Below, piece after piece: positions 1-8,379 of a stretch of DNA of 64,000 nt (position 1 is its first letter; each line of letters opens with the position of its first letter). Under the pieces are notes generated by a model. It saw only the letters and a list, made by a program, of their open reading frames with translations. It made no database searches and was not told the DNA's origin. This stretch comes from Bacteroidales bacterium (GTDB lineage Bacteria; Bacteroidota; Bacteroidia; Bacteroidales; UBA10428): contig JAFGGU010000035.1 in NCBI GenBank assembly GCA_016930375.1, forward strand, positions 37,571 through 101,570, read 5' to 3'. Both the position numbers and the translations under genes were made by a program.

Positions 1-72
1 ATCACATTTACGAGTACCGCAGATTTTGACAACGGGGTTTTTCATGTACAACTGGAACAAGTTCAATATTAA
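1..72 (+). CDS. C-terminal end of an unidentified protein (partial)
   Basis: Frame 1 is open from the window edge to a TAA at 70-72 and encodes 23 residues, alternating hydrophobic and polar, as in a closing beta-strand domain. It lies 11 bp upstream of a lipoprotein gene on the same strand, so the two are probably co-transcribed. The fragment is too short for family assignment. The spacing and direction are the only support that it is coding. Confidence 0.5.
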   Translation: MTFTSTADFDNGVFHVQLEQVQY

Positions 73-83
73 AAGCAAAACCT

Positions 84-599
84 ATGAAAAACAGTATAAT
101 ATTTCTGTTGATTACCGTCTTTCTGTTTACATCCTGCGATCTGAAAGATGATTTTGAGAATGAGGAATCACCGCTGGTGGAAATGGCCGGAGAATGGTAT
201 GTCCATTACGATCATAACGTTTATGGCCCTGATCCTTTCGGGGCTGGCTATACAAGGGTAGTAACCTACAACACATCCGCCGATGACGGCAATGAGATGT
301 GGATCAATGACGAGGGCAATTTCTGGACCTACCAGGTAAAAATACCCGTTGACCTGACAACCCTGACTTTTGGCAGTCAGGATACAGTGATCAATTATAT
401 CGATGGGTATGATATTAAAGTACTAGTCAGGAATGGCAAAATTATCAAGGATGCATCAACACGGGAATCCGGCGCAATTGCCGACAGCATTTATTTCGAA
501 ATGTGGTTTGAGGATCTGGAAGGCTCTACAGGAATTGCCGGAGATACACTGATTGTTTCGGGTTACCGAAGAACCGGATTTCTGGAAGATGAACCCTAA
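84..599 (+). CDS. lipoprotein, possibly of the Lipid_bd-like family
   Basis: A 171-residue protein with a lipoprotein signal peptide: a hydrophobic stretch ends in the lipobox FTSC with Cys18, followed by acidic residues. The mature part looks all-beta, with a WYVHYDH motif near residue 40 and a closing strand GDTLIVSGYRRTGF. This resembles the small Bacteroidota lipoproteins annotated as lipid-binding (PF12888), often found at the end of SusC/SusD-type operons, but that is from memory of the family. It is the last gene of an operon entering from the left, since a terminator follows 11 bp after the stop. Confidence 0.7.
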   Translation: MKNSIIFLLITVFLFTSCDLKDDFENEESPLVEMAGEWYVHYDHNVYGPDPFGAGYTRVVTYNTSADDGNEMWINDEGNFWTYQVKIPVDLTTLTFGSQDTVINYIDGYDIKVLVRNGKIIKDASTRESGAIADSIYFEMWFEDLEGSTGIAGDTLIVSGYRRTGFLEDEP

Positions 600-610
600 A
601 TGAAGCATTG

Positions 611-640
611 AAAGGCTGTCCAAAAAAGACAGCCTTTTTT
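611..640 (+). terminator. Rho-independent terminator
   Basis: A stem AGGCTGTC / GACAGCCT with an A-rich 7-nt loop is followed by a run of T. It begins 11 bp after the lipoprotein stop codon and closes the operon that enters from the left edge. Confidence 0.85.
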
Positions 641-676
641 CATGTTGTCACAAAATGTTCGTAATCGCACACTACA

Positions 677-704
677 TGTACCGGAATCGGACACATCCGG
701 TACA
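677..704. promoter_or_regulatory. 9-bp inverted repeat upstream of the sensor kinase gene
   Basis: TGTACCGGA (677-685) and TCCGGTACA (696-704) form perfect 9-bp arms around a 10-nt loop. No T run follows, so it is not a terminator. It sits in the 277-bp gap between the terminator and the histidine kinase gene, about 75 bp upstream of a TATAAT-like element at 772-777. It could be an operator or an RNA hairpin. LytTR regulators usually bind direct rather than inverted repeats, so a link to the neighbouring regulator is not obvious. Nothing else was recognised in this gap. Confidence 0.45.
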
Positions 705-917
705 GATTTCACGCACCACTTTGCCGATTATTTATATATTTATCAGATTACTAGCTATATAACCTGAATGGTATAATATTTGCATTTATCTCGTAATCAG
801 TTAATTATCTTGATTAAAATGTAGAAAGCGGAGTAGGGTATTTCATGTATCAGGGATCATAGTAAAAGAGGCGGTTCAGGTACTTGTATTCAACACGATA
901 ATGCGGAGAAAACAACA

Positions 918-2891
918 ATGAAACTTATCTTCATTAGAATTATAACCTGTTATGCCCTGGTGTTTTTAACCGGACTCGCACCTGTAAATGGCACCATTGA
1001 TTTTGATGACTTTAAAACTGAACCTCTGCAGGATACCGGTAAACTTAAAACCCTATATGATTCGGCCAGGTTCTATTCAAGAATTGATCCGGTTCTCAGC
1101 AAAAATTTGCTTCGCAAACTGATTGCCATTTCCAAAAGCAAGGATAGCAGTGAATTGTATGATTACTATACTTTATTCGGAAATGCGTGCGTGGTGAATG
1201 GTGAATTCGATGAAGCGCAATATTATTATGGCAAATCACTTGCCATTGACAAGGAACGAAAGGATACCCTCGAACAGATCAGGGTTTACAATAACCTGAA
1301 TTATCTCTATTTGTTATCGGGAAAACTTGATCTTTCGTTGCAGAGCGCGCATGAAGGTGCCAGGTTGATTGAGATCATGAAACAGGGTGGAAGTTTACCC
1401 TCTTCTATGAAGCAGTTTGGCGACAAAAAATCGGACTGGGTGGAAGCCTACTTTTATACCAATATCGGACAGATTAATATGAAAGTTGGCAACTATAAAG
1501 AGGCTCTTTATTACTACCAAAGGGCGCTTTCGAGTGTTGAAACAAGCGGGGATAAGATTTATTATGCAAGTGCGCTGAACGACATGGCCCTTGCATACAG
1601 GCAGCTGAAACAGTATGATCAGGCTCTTGCCTGTATTCAAAAAGCATTGACGATCAACAAGGAAATTGACAATGAATTTGGAGTTGGGCTGAATTATCAA
1701 ATTCTGGGTGATATTTATGCGCAGACCGAGGACCTGACCAGTGCGCGAACACTTCTCGACGAGGGGATGGAAATCCTTGAAAAATCAGATGATATTAATG
1801 CGCAATCCTTGACCCTACTGAGTATTGTTGATGTGGAAATTAAATCAAAGCAATTCGACAAAGCCCGGAAGAACCTTGATAAATGCTTCGACCTGGTTAA
1901 AATGTCAAATGATCTGAGGACGCTGAAAGACTATTATTATTACAAATTCAAGCTGGATTCCTTCCAGAACAAAAACCAGGAGGCCATGGCAAGCTATATC
2001 CGGTATCATGAGCTGGATAAACAGATCATCGATGTCCAGCTGAGCCAGCGCATTGCAGATATCCAGACAACCTATGAGATGCAGCGGAAGGAACAGGAAA
2101 ACAAACTGCTTAAATCGGAGAATGAGGTGCAGAAGATCAGGATCAACAAATCCAGGACCATTCTGATCGCTTTGTGTGGAATCTTTGGTCTGATCTTCGT
2201 TATAACACTTTTGGTGGTCAGACATCAGCGGTTATTGACCCAACACAAGATTATCGAGCTGAAGCAAAAGAATCTGAATCAGCAGATGAATCCTCATTTT
2301 GTATACAACTGTCTGACCTCCATTCAATCCTATATCTTCCACAACGATACCCCTAAATCGCTGGAATACCTTTCCAAGTTCTCGAAACTCATGCGCAAAA
2401 TACTGGAAAGTTCACAAAATCAATACATGTCGGTGCAGGATGAAATTGAAATGTTGTCACTGTATCTTAAACTGGAATCAGTAAGGTTCAAGGGAAAATT
2501 CGACTACGACATTTTTGTGGATGAAAAGATCGACCCCATTCTTTTTAAAATACCATCCCTGTTGATACAGCCTTTTGTTGAAAATTCACTTTGGCATGGT
2601 ATCCAGAACAAGCAGGGAAAAGGAAGGATACAGGTATCCTTTAACCTGGCAGACAAGTCCATTTTCTGTGCCATTGAGGACAACGGAATAGGAAGGGAAA
2701 ATGCTGAAAAGATTAAAAACAGCCGGATAACCAATCACATTTCACTGGGAGGTTCCATCACCCAGACCCGGATGAAACTGCTAAAGTCTTTGTACGGAAG
2801 CAGACTCGGGATTCGCTATATCGATCTGAAAGACAATGAAAATAAGCCCTCAGGGACTCGTGTCGAATTGTTTTTACCCATACTGAATTAA
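918..2891 (+). CDS. TPR-containing sensor histidine kinase, LytS/YehU type
   Basis: A 657-residue sensor kinase. Residues 1-25 are a signal peptide. TPR repeats fill about residues 80-350 (for example the helices with YNNLNYLYLLSGKLDLSLQ and YTNIGQINMKVGNYKEALYY). A coiled coil leads into one membrane helix near 415-436, then a His_kinase (PF06580) domain whose phospho-acceptor motif NPHF contains His460. The N box (VENSLWHGI) and G box (DNGIGRENA) of the ATPase are intact. The periplasmic TPR part probably senses a protein or peptide. The response regulator gene starts 11 bp downstream, so the two are co-transcribed. Confidence 0.93.
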   Translation: MKLIFIRIITCYALVFLTGLAPVNGTIDFDDFKTEPLQDTGKLKTLYDSARFYSRIDPVLSKNLLRKLIAISKSKDSSELYDYYTLFGNACVVNGEFDEAQYYYGKSLAIDKERKDTLEQIRVYNNLNYLYLLSGKLDLSLQSAHEGARLIEIMKQGGSLPSSMKQFGDKKSDWVEAYFYTNIGQINMKVGNYKEALYYYQRALSSVETSGDKIYYASALNDMALAYRQLKQYDQALACIQKALTINKEIDNEFGVGLNYQILGDIYAQTEDLTSARTLLDEGMEILEKSDDINAQSLTLLSIVDVEIKSKQFDKARKNLDKCFDLVKMSNDLRTLKDYYYYKFKLDSFQNKNQEAMASYIRYHELDKQIIDVQLSQRIADIQTTYEMQRKEQENKLLKSENEVQKIRINKSRTILIALCGIFGLIFVITLLVVRHQRLLTQHKIIELKQKNLNQQMNPHFVYNCLTSIQSYIFHNDTPKSLEYLSKFSKLMRKILESSQNQYMSVQDEIEMLSLYLKLESVRFKGKFDYDIFVDEKIDPILFKIPSLLIQPFVENSLWHGIQNKQGKGRIQVSFNLADKSIFCAIEDNGIGRENAEKIKNSRITNHISLGGSITQTRMKLLKSLYGSRLGIRYIDLKDNENKPSGTRVELFLPILN

Positions 2892-2902
2892 AACCCTAAC
2901 CA

Positions 2903-3649
2903 ATGCTTAAAACTATAGTTATAGATGATGAACCGGATGCCATCGATTTCCTTTGCGGGGCCATCAACCAATACTGCCCTGATACCAGGGTGGTTGGCTC
3001 ATCTACCAATATTACCGACGGTTTGATTGAGATAGCAGTCAAGAATCCGGATATCGTTTTCCTGGATATTGCCATGCCGTCGGGAAGTGGCTTCGAGTTG
3101 CTCAATCGGTTACCCGACCGAAGTTTTGAGGTTATCTTTGTGACTGCCTACAATGAGCATGCCATACAGGCGTTCCATTACAGTGCCATTGACTACCTGC
3201 TGAAGCCGGTTGACATTACTGAACTGGTATCAGCAGTAAATAAAGTTACCAGATCCATTAAAAGAAGCCAGTTGAATATGGTTAGCGTGTTGCTCGACAA
3301 TTTGAGATCCGGTTCGCCAAACAAGCTTTCTTTGCCAACAACCATGGGGTATGAATATGTTCTCATTGAGGATATTATCCGGATTGAGGCTGAACGGAGC
3401 TATTGCTGCTTTTACCTTACACAAAAAAGAAAATACCTGGTTTCCCGATGTCTGAACGACTATCATCTTCTGCTTGACAACAACCACTTTTTCCGAATCC
3501 ACAATTCCCACCTGGTCAATTTGCGACATGTGAAATCTTACATGCGAAAAGACGGCGGCTATGTTGAAATGTCGGATTCTTCGCAGATCCCTGTCTCCCG
3601 AACCAAGAAAGATTTCTTCCTGAATGCGATAAAACAGCATGTAGTATAA
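2903..3649 (+). CDS. LytTR-family response regulator
   Basis: A 248-residue regulator with an N-terminal receiver domain (1-120) and a C-terminal LytTR DNA-binding domain (about 140-245). The receiver has the acidic pair Asp8/Asp9, the phospho-acceptor Asp55 in FLDIAMP, Thr81 and Lys101 (LLKP). The LytTR part shows the usual motif near FFRIHNSHLVNL. It follows the TPR kinase by 11 bp and is its cognate partner by proximity. The regulon cannot be inferred; the adjacent efflux operon has its own TetR regulator. Confidence 0.95.
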   Translation: MLKTIVIDDEPDAIDFLCGAINQYCPDTRVVGSSTNITDGLIEIAVKNPDIVFLDIAMPSGSGFELLNRLPDRSFEVIFVTAYNEHAIQAFHYSAIDYLLKPVDITELVSAVNKVTRSIKRSQLNMVSVLLDNLRSGSPNKLSLPTTMGYEYVLIEDIIRIEAERSYCCFYLTQKRKYLVSRCLNDYHLLLDNNHFFRIHNSHLVNLRHVKSYMRKDGGYVEMSDSSQIPVSRTKKDFFLNAIKQHVV

Positions 3650-3674
3650 ATCACAACTTTTTCTTCAAAAATAT

Positions 3675-3705
3675 TTTGTGGATTTAAAAATTTGATTTAA
3701 TTTTG
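3675..3705 (+). promoter_or_regulatory. Bacteroidota vegetative promoter of the efflux operon
   Basis: TTTG at 3675-3678, exactly 19 nt, then TAATTTTG at 3698-3705. This matches the Bacteroides consensus TTTG-N19-21-TAnnTTTG at every fixed base. It predicts a transcription start near 3712, 25 bp before the tetR start codon, so the whole tetR-tolC-hlyD-ABC operon would begin here. Confidence 0.8.
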
Positions 3706-3710
3706 ACCAG

Positions 3711-3723
3711 TTGGTTAAACCAA
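3711..3723. promoter_or_regulatory. Predicted TetR operator over the transcription start
   Basis: A 13-bp palindrome, TTGGTT-A-AACCAA, with perfect 6-bp arms. It begins 5 bp after the -7 element and covers the expected transcription start, the position where a repressor would block open-complex formation. It lies 13 bp upstream of the TetR-family gene, so negative autoregulation with induction by an efflux substrate is the simplest reading. Confidence 0.65.
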
Positions 3724-3736
3724 ATGATTTAATTAA

Positions 3737-4357
3737 ATGGTCAAAACCCCTGAAACGCATTCCCAATCCACTGAGAATAAGATTCTCGAAGCGGCTAAGA
3801 AAGTCTTCATACTCCATGGACTGGAAGGCACCAGCATGCAGCAGATCGCCAGTGAGGCCGGTATCAACAAATCGTTGCTGCACTACTATTTTAGAACCAA
3901 GGAAAAACTCTTTGACGCGGTTTTTACGTATGCCTTCCACTATATCGTGCCCCAGATGGAAGGTATCCTGAGTTCAGACAGTGGTATTAATGACAAAATT
4001 GAACGAATTGTAACTGAATATATGGATATGTTGTCAGAGAACAAATTCATTCCCGCTTTCATACTGCATGAGATCAACAGGAACCCCGACAGGTTATACA
4101 ACATTATGCAAAAATCCGGGATAAAGCCTGAAATGTTTGTCAACCAGTTTGTTAATGAGATTCAGCAGGGGAATATCCGACCAATTGATCCACGACAACT
4201 GATCATCAACATCCTGTCCATGTGTATTTTTCCGGTTGCAGCCAGACCTTTAATACAGAGGATCTTCTTCGGAAATAATGAAAACGCCTATCGTCAATTT
4301 CTGGAGGAAAGAAAAAAAGTAGTCAGTGAATTCATTATCCAATCTATAAAGCCCTGA
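3737..4357 (+). CDS. TetR/AcrR-family transcriptional regulator
   Basis: A 206-residue regulator. The N-terminal helix-turn-helix domain (about 17-65) has the typical TetR pattern, with AAKKVFILHGLEGTSM, then QQIASEAGINKSLLHYYF. The C-terminal helical part would bind a ligand. It is the first gene of the efflux operon and ends 1 bp before the tolC-like gene, matching the layout in enterobacteria where a TetR regulator precedes ybhGFSR. It probably represses its own operon through the palindrome at 3711-3723. The ligand is unknown. Confidence 0.93.
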   Translation: MVKTPETHSQSTENKILEAAKKVFILHGLEGTSMQQIASEAGINKSLLHYYFRTKEKLFDAVFTYAFHYIVPQMEGILSSDSGINDKIERIVTEYMDMLSENKFIPAFILHEINRNPDRLYNIMQKSGIKPEMFVNQFVNEIQQGNIRPIDPRQLIINILSMCIFPVAARPLIQRIFFGNNENAYRQFLEERKKVVSEFIIQSIKP

Positions 4358-4358
4358 T

Positions 4359-5633
4359 ATGAGAAAACTATTTCTGATACTTGCAGTTGTATCTTGGTAT
4401 GCCGGGGTCTTTGGCCAGCATGCAGAACCACTTACGATTGCCGATTGCCTGAGAATTGCCGGAGAACGCAGTCCGCTGAACCGGCAAAAGCAAATTTCCG
4501 GCGAAGCCTTATCCTTTAGGATCAAAAACCTGACCACCAACTGGTACCCGGCCATTGGCCTTAACGCACAGGCTACCTATAATAGCGAAACAATTGATTT
4601 TTCGGATATTCTGGAAAACATGCCCGTTACCATACCCTCACCTCCGCTTGACCAGTACAGGATATGGGCAGATATCAACCAGCCATTGTATGATGGCGGC
4701 ATCACCAGGGCGCAGAAAGACATTGAAAAGGCAAATTATGAAGCGGATATGCAGCAGGTTGAATCGGATCTGCTGCGCATAAGACAGCAGGTGAGCGTGG
4801 TTTATTTTTCCATTTTGATCACCGAGAAGAACGCTGATGTTTTACGGGTTTCCCTGGATGAATTAAAGGAAAGAAAAAAAGCCGTTCAGGCCGGTGTGGT
4901 CCATGGGGTGCTGTTACCCGAGAACATGCTGGCCCTGGAAGCTGAAGAAATAAAGCTTGAACAAAAACTGACCGAATTAAAATTAAACAGGGTGCAGCTT
5001 TTTAAAACGATGTCCATTTTGCTCGACTCAACCCTGACCGAAGAACAGACCATAACCGAACCTGTTGATCCGGGAAGCATGGATCAATCGGTTAATCGAC
5101 CGGAATTGGTGTTATTCGACAAGCAAAAGGAGGTGCTCCTGGCGAACCAGAAACTGGTTTCATCTTCGGATCTTCCCAGGTTTTTTGCATATGGACAGAC
5201 TGCCTATGGCCGGCCGGGCTACAATATGCTGAGCGATAAATTCCATACTTTCTATTCGTTGGGAATCGGTATGAAATGGAATTTCCTGAATTATGGAGAT
5301 AACCGGAGACAGAAAAAAATACTGGATATCCAGAAAGAGGTGGTCGATATCAAAAAGAAAACATTTAATGATCAGTTAAACATACAGTTACTGACAGAAG
5401 TTACCAATCTGAAGAAATATGATGAACTCATTGAGCAGGATAAAAAGATTCTGGAACTCAGAAAAGCAATCACTGCAGCCAGCCTGTCGAAACTCACCAG
5501 CGGAATCATCACTTCAAACGATTATTTGTCCGATCTCGATGCGGAAATCCTGGCAAAACTCCAGTATGAAAATCACAGGATCCTTAAACTGCAGGCCATA
5601 TATAATTACAAGCTGCTACAGGGCAACTTATAA
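4359..5633 (+). CDS. TolC-family outer-membrane efflux protein
   Basis: A 424-residue protein with a signal peptide ending near residue 20 (VFGQ). It has the OEP pattern: long coiled-coil helices rich in Glu, Lys and Gln, duplicated around residues 25-210 and 230-420, and a DGG segment (QPLYDGGITRAQKD) typical of the helix-strand junction. It would form the outer-membrane exit duct for the exporter encoded downstream. It starts 1 bp after the tetR stop codon, and translation is probably coupled. Confidence 0.92.
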   Translation: MRKLFLILAVVSWYAGVFGQHAEPLTIADCLRIAGERSPLNRQKQISGEALSFRIKNLTTNWYPAIGLNAQATYNSETIDFSDILENMPVTIPSPPLDQYRIWADINQPLYDGGITRAQKDIEKANYEADMQQVESDLLRIRQQVSVVYFSILITEKNADVLRVSLDELKERKKAVQAGVVHGVLLPENMLALEAEEIKLEQKLTELKLNRVQLFKTMSILLDSTLTEEQTITEPVDPGSMDQSVNRPELVLFDKQKEVLLANQKLVSSSDLPRFFAYGQTAYGRPGYNMLSDKFHTFYSLGIGMKWNFLNYGDNRRQKKILDIQKEVVDIKKKTFNDQLNIQLLTEVTNLKKYDELIEQDKKILELRKAITAASLSKLTSGIITSNDYLSDLDAEILAKLQYENHRILKLQAIYNYKLLQGNL

Positions 5634-5673
5634 AATGATAACTCAATTCGTTTAATACATTAATCAATTACCC

Positions 5674-6585
5674 ATGAAAAGTATACTGATCCATACACCC
5701 ATGACGGTTTTAATTTTCCTGATCCTGTTGCTGATGCCTTCCGCCTGCCGCAATAATAACAACAAAGCAGACGCCTATGGCAATTTCGAGACTGATGAAG
5801 TGATCGTATCGGCACAGGCACAGGGCATTTTAGAGTTCCTCAATGTTGCAGAAGGCAGCACAATTGAAAAAGATCTGGTAATCGGCAAAATTGACACCTC
5901 TGTGCCAGCCATCAAAATGACTCAGCTGCAGGCGCAAAACCAGGTGATCAATGCCCGTCTGCATAATCTCGATGCGCAACTGAAAGTTCAGGAGGAACAA
6001 CGTACCAATTTGCTCAGGGAAGTTGACCGCATGGAAAAACTACTTCGGGAGAATGCTGCCACCCAGCAACAATTTGATGATATTACAGGCAGGTTGAAGG
6101 TGCTGGATTCACAGACAGAGGCCATCAGCAGCCAGAGAAACATTATACACGGGGAGCAGTCGGTTCTCAAAGCGCAGCTCAGCGAAGTAAAGAACCAGCT
6201 CGAGAAATGCCGCATTTCAAGTCCGCTGAAAGGAACGGTTCTTGAGAAGTATGTCGAGCCCGGCGAACTGGTCACCCCGGGCAAAGGTCTGTTTAAGGTG
6301 GCCGACCTGGATGAGATGGAACTTAAGGTATACATCAGCGGCTCACAGCTTTCCTCGGTGGAAATCGGTGACTCACTGGATGTTATCATTGACGGGCCGG
6401 ATGAAACCCTTCAAAAGCTTAAAGGCCGGGTGACCTGGATTGCTTCACAGGTGGAATTTACACCCAAAATCATCCAGACCCGCGACGAACGGATTAATAT
6501 GGTCTATGCCGTTAAGATCAGCGTGAACAATGACGGGAGATTGAAGATAGGGATGCCGGGGGAGGTGGTGTTTGGTAAAAAGTAA
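5674..6585 (+). CDS. HlyD-family membrane fusion lipoprotein (YbhG-like)
   Basis: A 303-residue periplasmic adaptor that would link the ABC permeases to the TolC duct. The N-terminus is a lipoprotein signal with lipobox PSAC and Cys25, rather than the membrane helix common in E. coli homologues. A biotinyl-lipoyl half (about 40-70), a coiled-coil hairpin (about 80-180) and the second lipoyl half (ISSPLKGTVLEKYVEPGELV) follow, then a beta-barrel. Its last codons and stop lie inside a 7-bp-periodic repeat that starts at 6574, so the extreme C-terminus (GKK) may be repeat-derived. Confidence 0.9.
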   Translation: MKSILIHTPMTVLIFLILLLMPSACRNNNNKADAYGNFETDEVIVSAQAQGILEFLNVAEGSTIEKDLVIGKIDTSVPAIKMTQLQAQNQVINARLHNLDAQLKVQEEQRTNLLREVDRMEKLLRENAATQQQFDDITGRLKVLDSQTEAISSQRNIIHGEQSVLKAQLSEVKNQLEKCRISSPLKGTVLEKYVEPGELVTPGKGLFKVADLDEMELKVYISGSQLSSVEIGDSLDVIIDGPDETLQKLKGRVTWIASQVEFTPKIIQTRDERINMVYAVKISVNNDGRLKIGMPGEVVFGKK

Positions 6586-6620
6586 ACGGTAAAAAGTAAA
6601 CAGTAAAAAGTAAACGGTAA
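6574..6620. repeat. Heptamer tandem array (GGTAAAA / AGTAAAC)
   Basis: About 6.5 units of 7 bp alternate between GGTAAAA or AGTAAAA and AGTAAAC, giving a 14-bp higher-order period. The array starts within the 3' end of the HlyD-like gene, whose TAA stop is 6583-6585. It is one of four 7-bp-periodic arrays in the window; the unit sequences differ between arrays. Confidence 0.8.
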
Positions 6621-6678
6621 GAAAACCCTGTCAGCGGTGAGATTTGGCCTGGCGGGTGGAAAACCCTGACAGCGGTTG
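6621..6678. repeat. Direct repeat pair AAAACCCTG[T/A]CAGCGGT
   Basis: A 17-bp element occurs at 6622-6638 and again at 6660-6676 with a single T/A difference, separated by 21 bp rich in G. It lies between the two heptamer arrays in the 139-bp gap between the hlyD-like and first ABC genes. The function is unknown; it looks like a dispersed intergenic repeat. Confidence 0.6.
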
Positions 6679-6681
6679 GTA

Positions 6682-6722
6682 TATCTAAAATCTGAAATCT
6701 TCAATCTGCAATCTTAAATTTA
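6682..6722. repeat. Heptamer tandem array (ATCTnAA-like)
   Basis: Units ATCTAAA, ATCTGAA, ATCTTCA, ATCTGCA, ATCTTAA, ATTTAAA run in strict 7-bp register and stop 2-3 bp before the ATG of the first ABC ATPase gene. The ribosome entry region of that gene is therefore made of repeat sequence, AT-rich and without a Shine-Dalgarno motif. Confidence 0.7.
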
Positions 6723-6724
6723 AA

Positions 6725-7651
6725 ATGGTATCAATTAACATAAACGGTGTAGATAAGTCCTACGGTCAGGTCAAAGCAGTGCAGCAGGCTTCTTTTGAGG
6801 TTCCCGGGAATTGCCTGTTCGGGTTGATCGGTCCGGACGGTGCGGGTAAAACCACATTGTTCAGAATGATCACAACGTTATTGATCCCTGACCAGGGTAA
6901 TATATCCGTTTTTGGATTTGATACGGTCAGAGACTATCGCAAGATAAGGTTGTTCACAGGGTATATGCCGGGCCGGTTCTCATTGTACCCCGATCTGACG
7001 GTAGGGGAGAACATCTCCTTTTATGCCACGATCTTCGGGACCACCGTGAAGAAAAACTACCACCTGATCAAACCGGTTTATTCCCTGCTGGAACCTTTTC
7101 GTGACCGGCTGGCCAGTAATCTGTCCGGTGGAATGAAACAAAAGCTGGCGCTTTGCTGCGCCCTGATCCATAATCCGAAATTGCTGGTGCTGGATGAACC
7201 CACCACAGGTGTAGATGCGGTATCGAGGAAAGAATTCTGGGAGACACTGCATCAACTGAAAGATTCCGGTATGACCATACTGGTATCCACGCCTTACATG
7301 GATGAGGCAGCCCGGTGCGACAGGATTGCCCTTATGCAGGCAGGCAGGATCATGGATCAGGATACGCCCGGGGAAATTCTTTCAAAGTTCAGGGTACCGC
7401 TTTTCGAGATCCGTGCCAATGACAGGTTAGGAACTTTGGAAATACTTCGCTCCATTCCGGAGATTAAGCGGGCTTATCTTTTCGGCCAGTATATTCACAT
7501 TGCCACTGATTCTGAACGTCATGGTGCGGAATGGCTGAAAACACAACTTTCAAACCGTGGAATTGCCAATGTTAAGATTACACCGGTCGTGGCCGATTTT
7601 GAAGATTGTTTTATCGATGCTGTTGAAAACTATACAACTCACCGGACATGA
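6725..7651 (+). CDS. ABC transporter ATP-binding protein (YbhF N-half-like)
   Basis: A 308-residue ATPase with Walker A GPDGAGKTT, signature LSGGMKQ, Walker B LLVLDEP and a D-loop. The family's usual signature is intact. After the nucleotide-binding domain (1-215) there is a C-terminal extension of about 90 residues, as in exporters of the drug/Na+ type. In E. coli the corresponding two ATPase domains are fused as YbhF; here they are separate genes that overlap by 4 bp (ATGA). It powers the permease pair downstream. Confidence 0.93.
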   Translation: MVSININGVDKSYGQVKAVQQASFEVPGNCLFGLIGPDGAGKTTLFRMITTLLIPDQGNISVFGFDTVRDYRKIRLFTGYMPGRFSLYPDLTVGENISFYATIFGTTVKKNYHLIKPVYSLLEPFRDRLASNLSGGMKQKLALCCALIHNPKLLVLDEPTTGVDAVSRKEFWETLHQLKDSGMTILVSTPYMDEAARCDRIALMQAGRIMDQDTPGEILSKFRVPLFEIRANDRLGTLEILRSIPEIKRAYLFGQYIHIATDSERHGAEWLKTQLSNRGIANVKITPVVADFEDCFIDAVENYTTHRT

Positions 7652-8379
7652 ACCAGCGCAAGACCATTATATCAGTAAATAATCTGGTGAAGAAATTCGG
7701 CGGTTTTGTCGCCAATGACAATCTGACCTTTGATGTGCATGAAGGTGAGATTTTCGGTTTTCTGGGTGCCAACGGTGCAGGGAAGACCACAGCCATCCGG
7801 ATACTTTGCGGTCTGTCATATCCCACATCCGGTAAGATTCTCGTATCCGGTTTTGATGTGTATACACAACGGGAAGAGATCAAAAGAAATATCGGGTACA
7901 TGAGTCAGAAATTTTCCCTGTATGAAGACCTGAATATCCGCGAAAACATTCGTTTCTATGGCGGCATTTACGGCATGTCATCTTCGGCAATCCGCAGAAA
8001 GACCGATGAACTGATTGAGGAACTCGATCTGTCCGACATAGCCGGCACGCTGATCAGGGACATACCCCTGGGCTGGCGTCAGAAAGTGGCCTTTTCCGTG
8101 GCAGTTTTCCACGAACCCAAAATCGTATTCCTCGACGAACCAACAGGTGGTGTTGATCCGCTTACCAGGCGCCAGTTTTGGGAACATATTTACAGGGCTG
8201 CCGCCAGGGGCATAACGGTATTCATTACAACACATTATATGGATGAGGCGGAATACTGTGAACGAGTTTCCATTATGGCTGAAGGCCGCATTGAAGCACT
8301 GGATTCACCCGAGAACCTGAAAAACAATTACGGTGTAAAAACTATGGATGAGGTGTTTTTAAAAATTGCGAGAAAATGA
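7648..8379 (+). CDS. ABC transporter ATP-binding protein (YbhF C-half-like)
   Basis: A 243-residue ATPase with Walker A GANGAGKTT, Walker B IVFLDEP and the H-loop TTHYMDEAE. The signature loop reads PLGWRQ instead of LSGGQ, a degenerate form also known from the second half of YbhF-type proteins. The heterodimer with the preceding ATPase would therefore have one canonical and one degenerate ATP site. The gene overlaps its neighbours on both sides by 4 bp, so translation is coupled through the operon. Confidence 0.92.
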   Translation: MNQRKTIISVNNLVKKFGGFVANDNLTFDVHEGEIFGFLGANGAGKTTAIRILCGLSYPTSGKILVSGFDVYTQREEIKRNIGYMSQKFSLYEDLNIRENIRFYGGIYGMSSSAIRRKTDELIEELDLSDIAGTLIRDIPLGWRQKVAFSVAVFHEPKIVFLDEPTGGVDPLTRRQFWEHIYRAAARGITVFITTHYMDEAEYCERVSIMAEGRIEALDSPENLKNNYGVKTMDEVFLKIARK

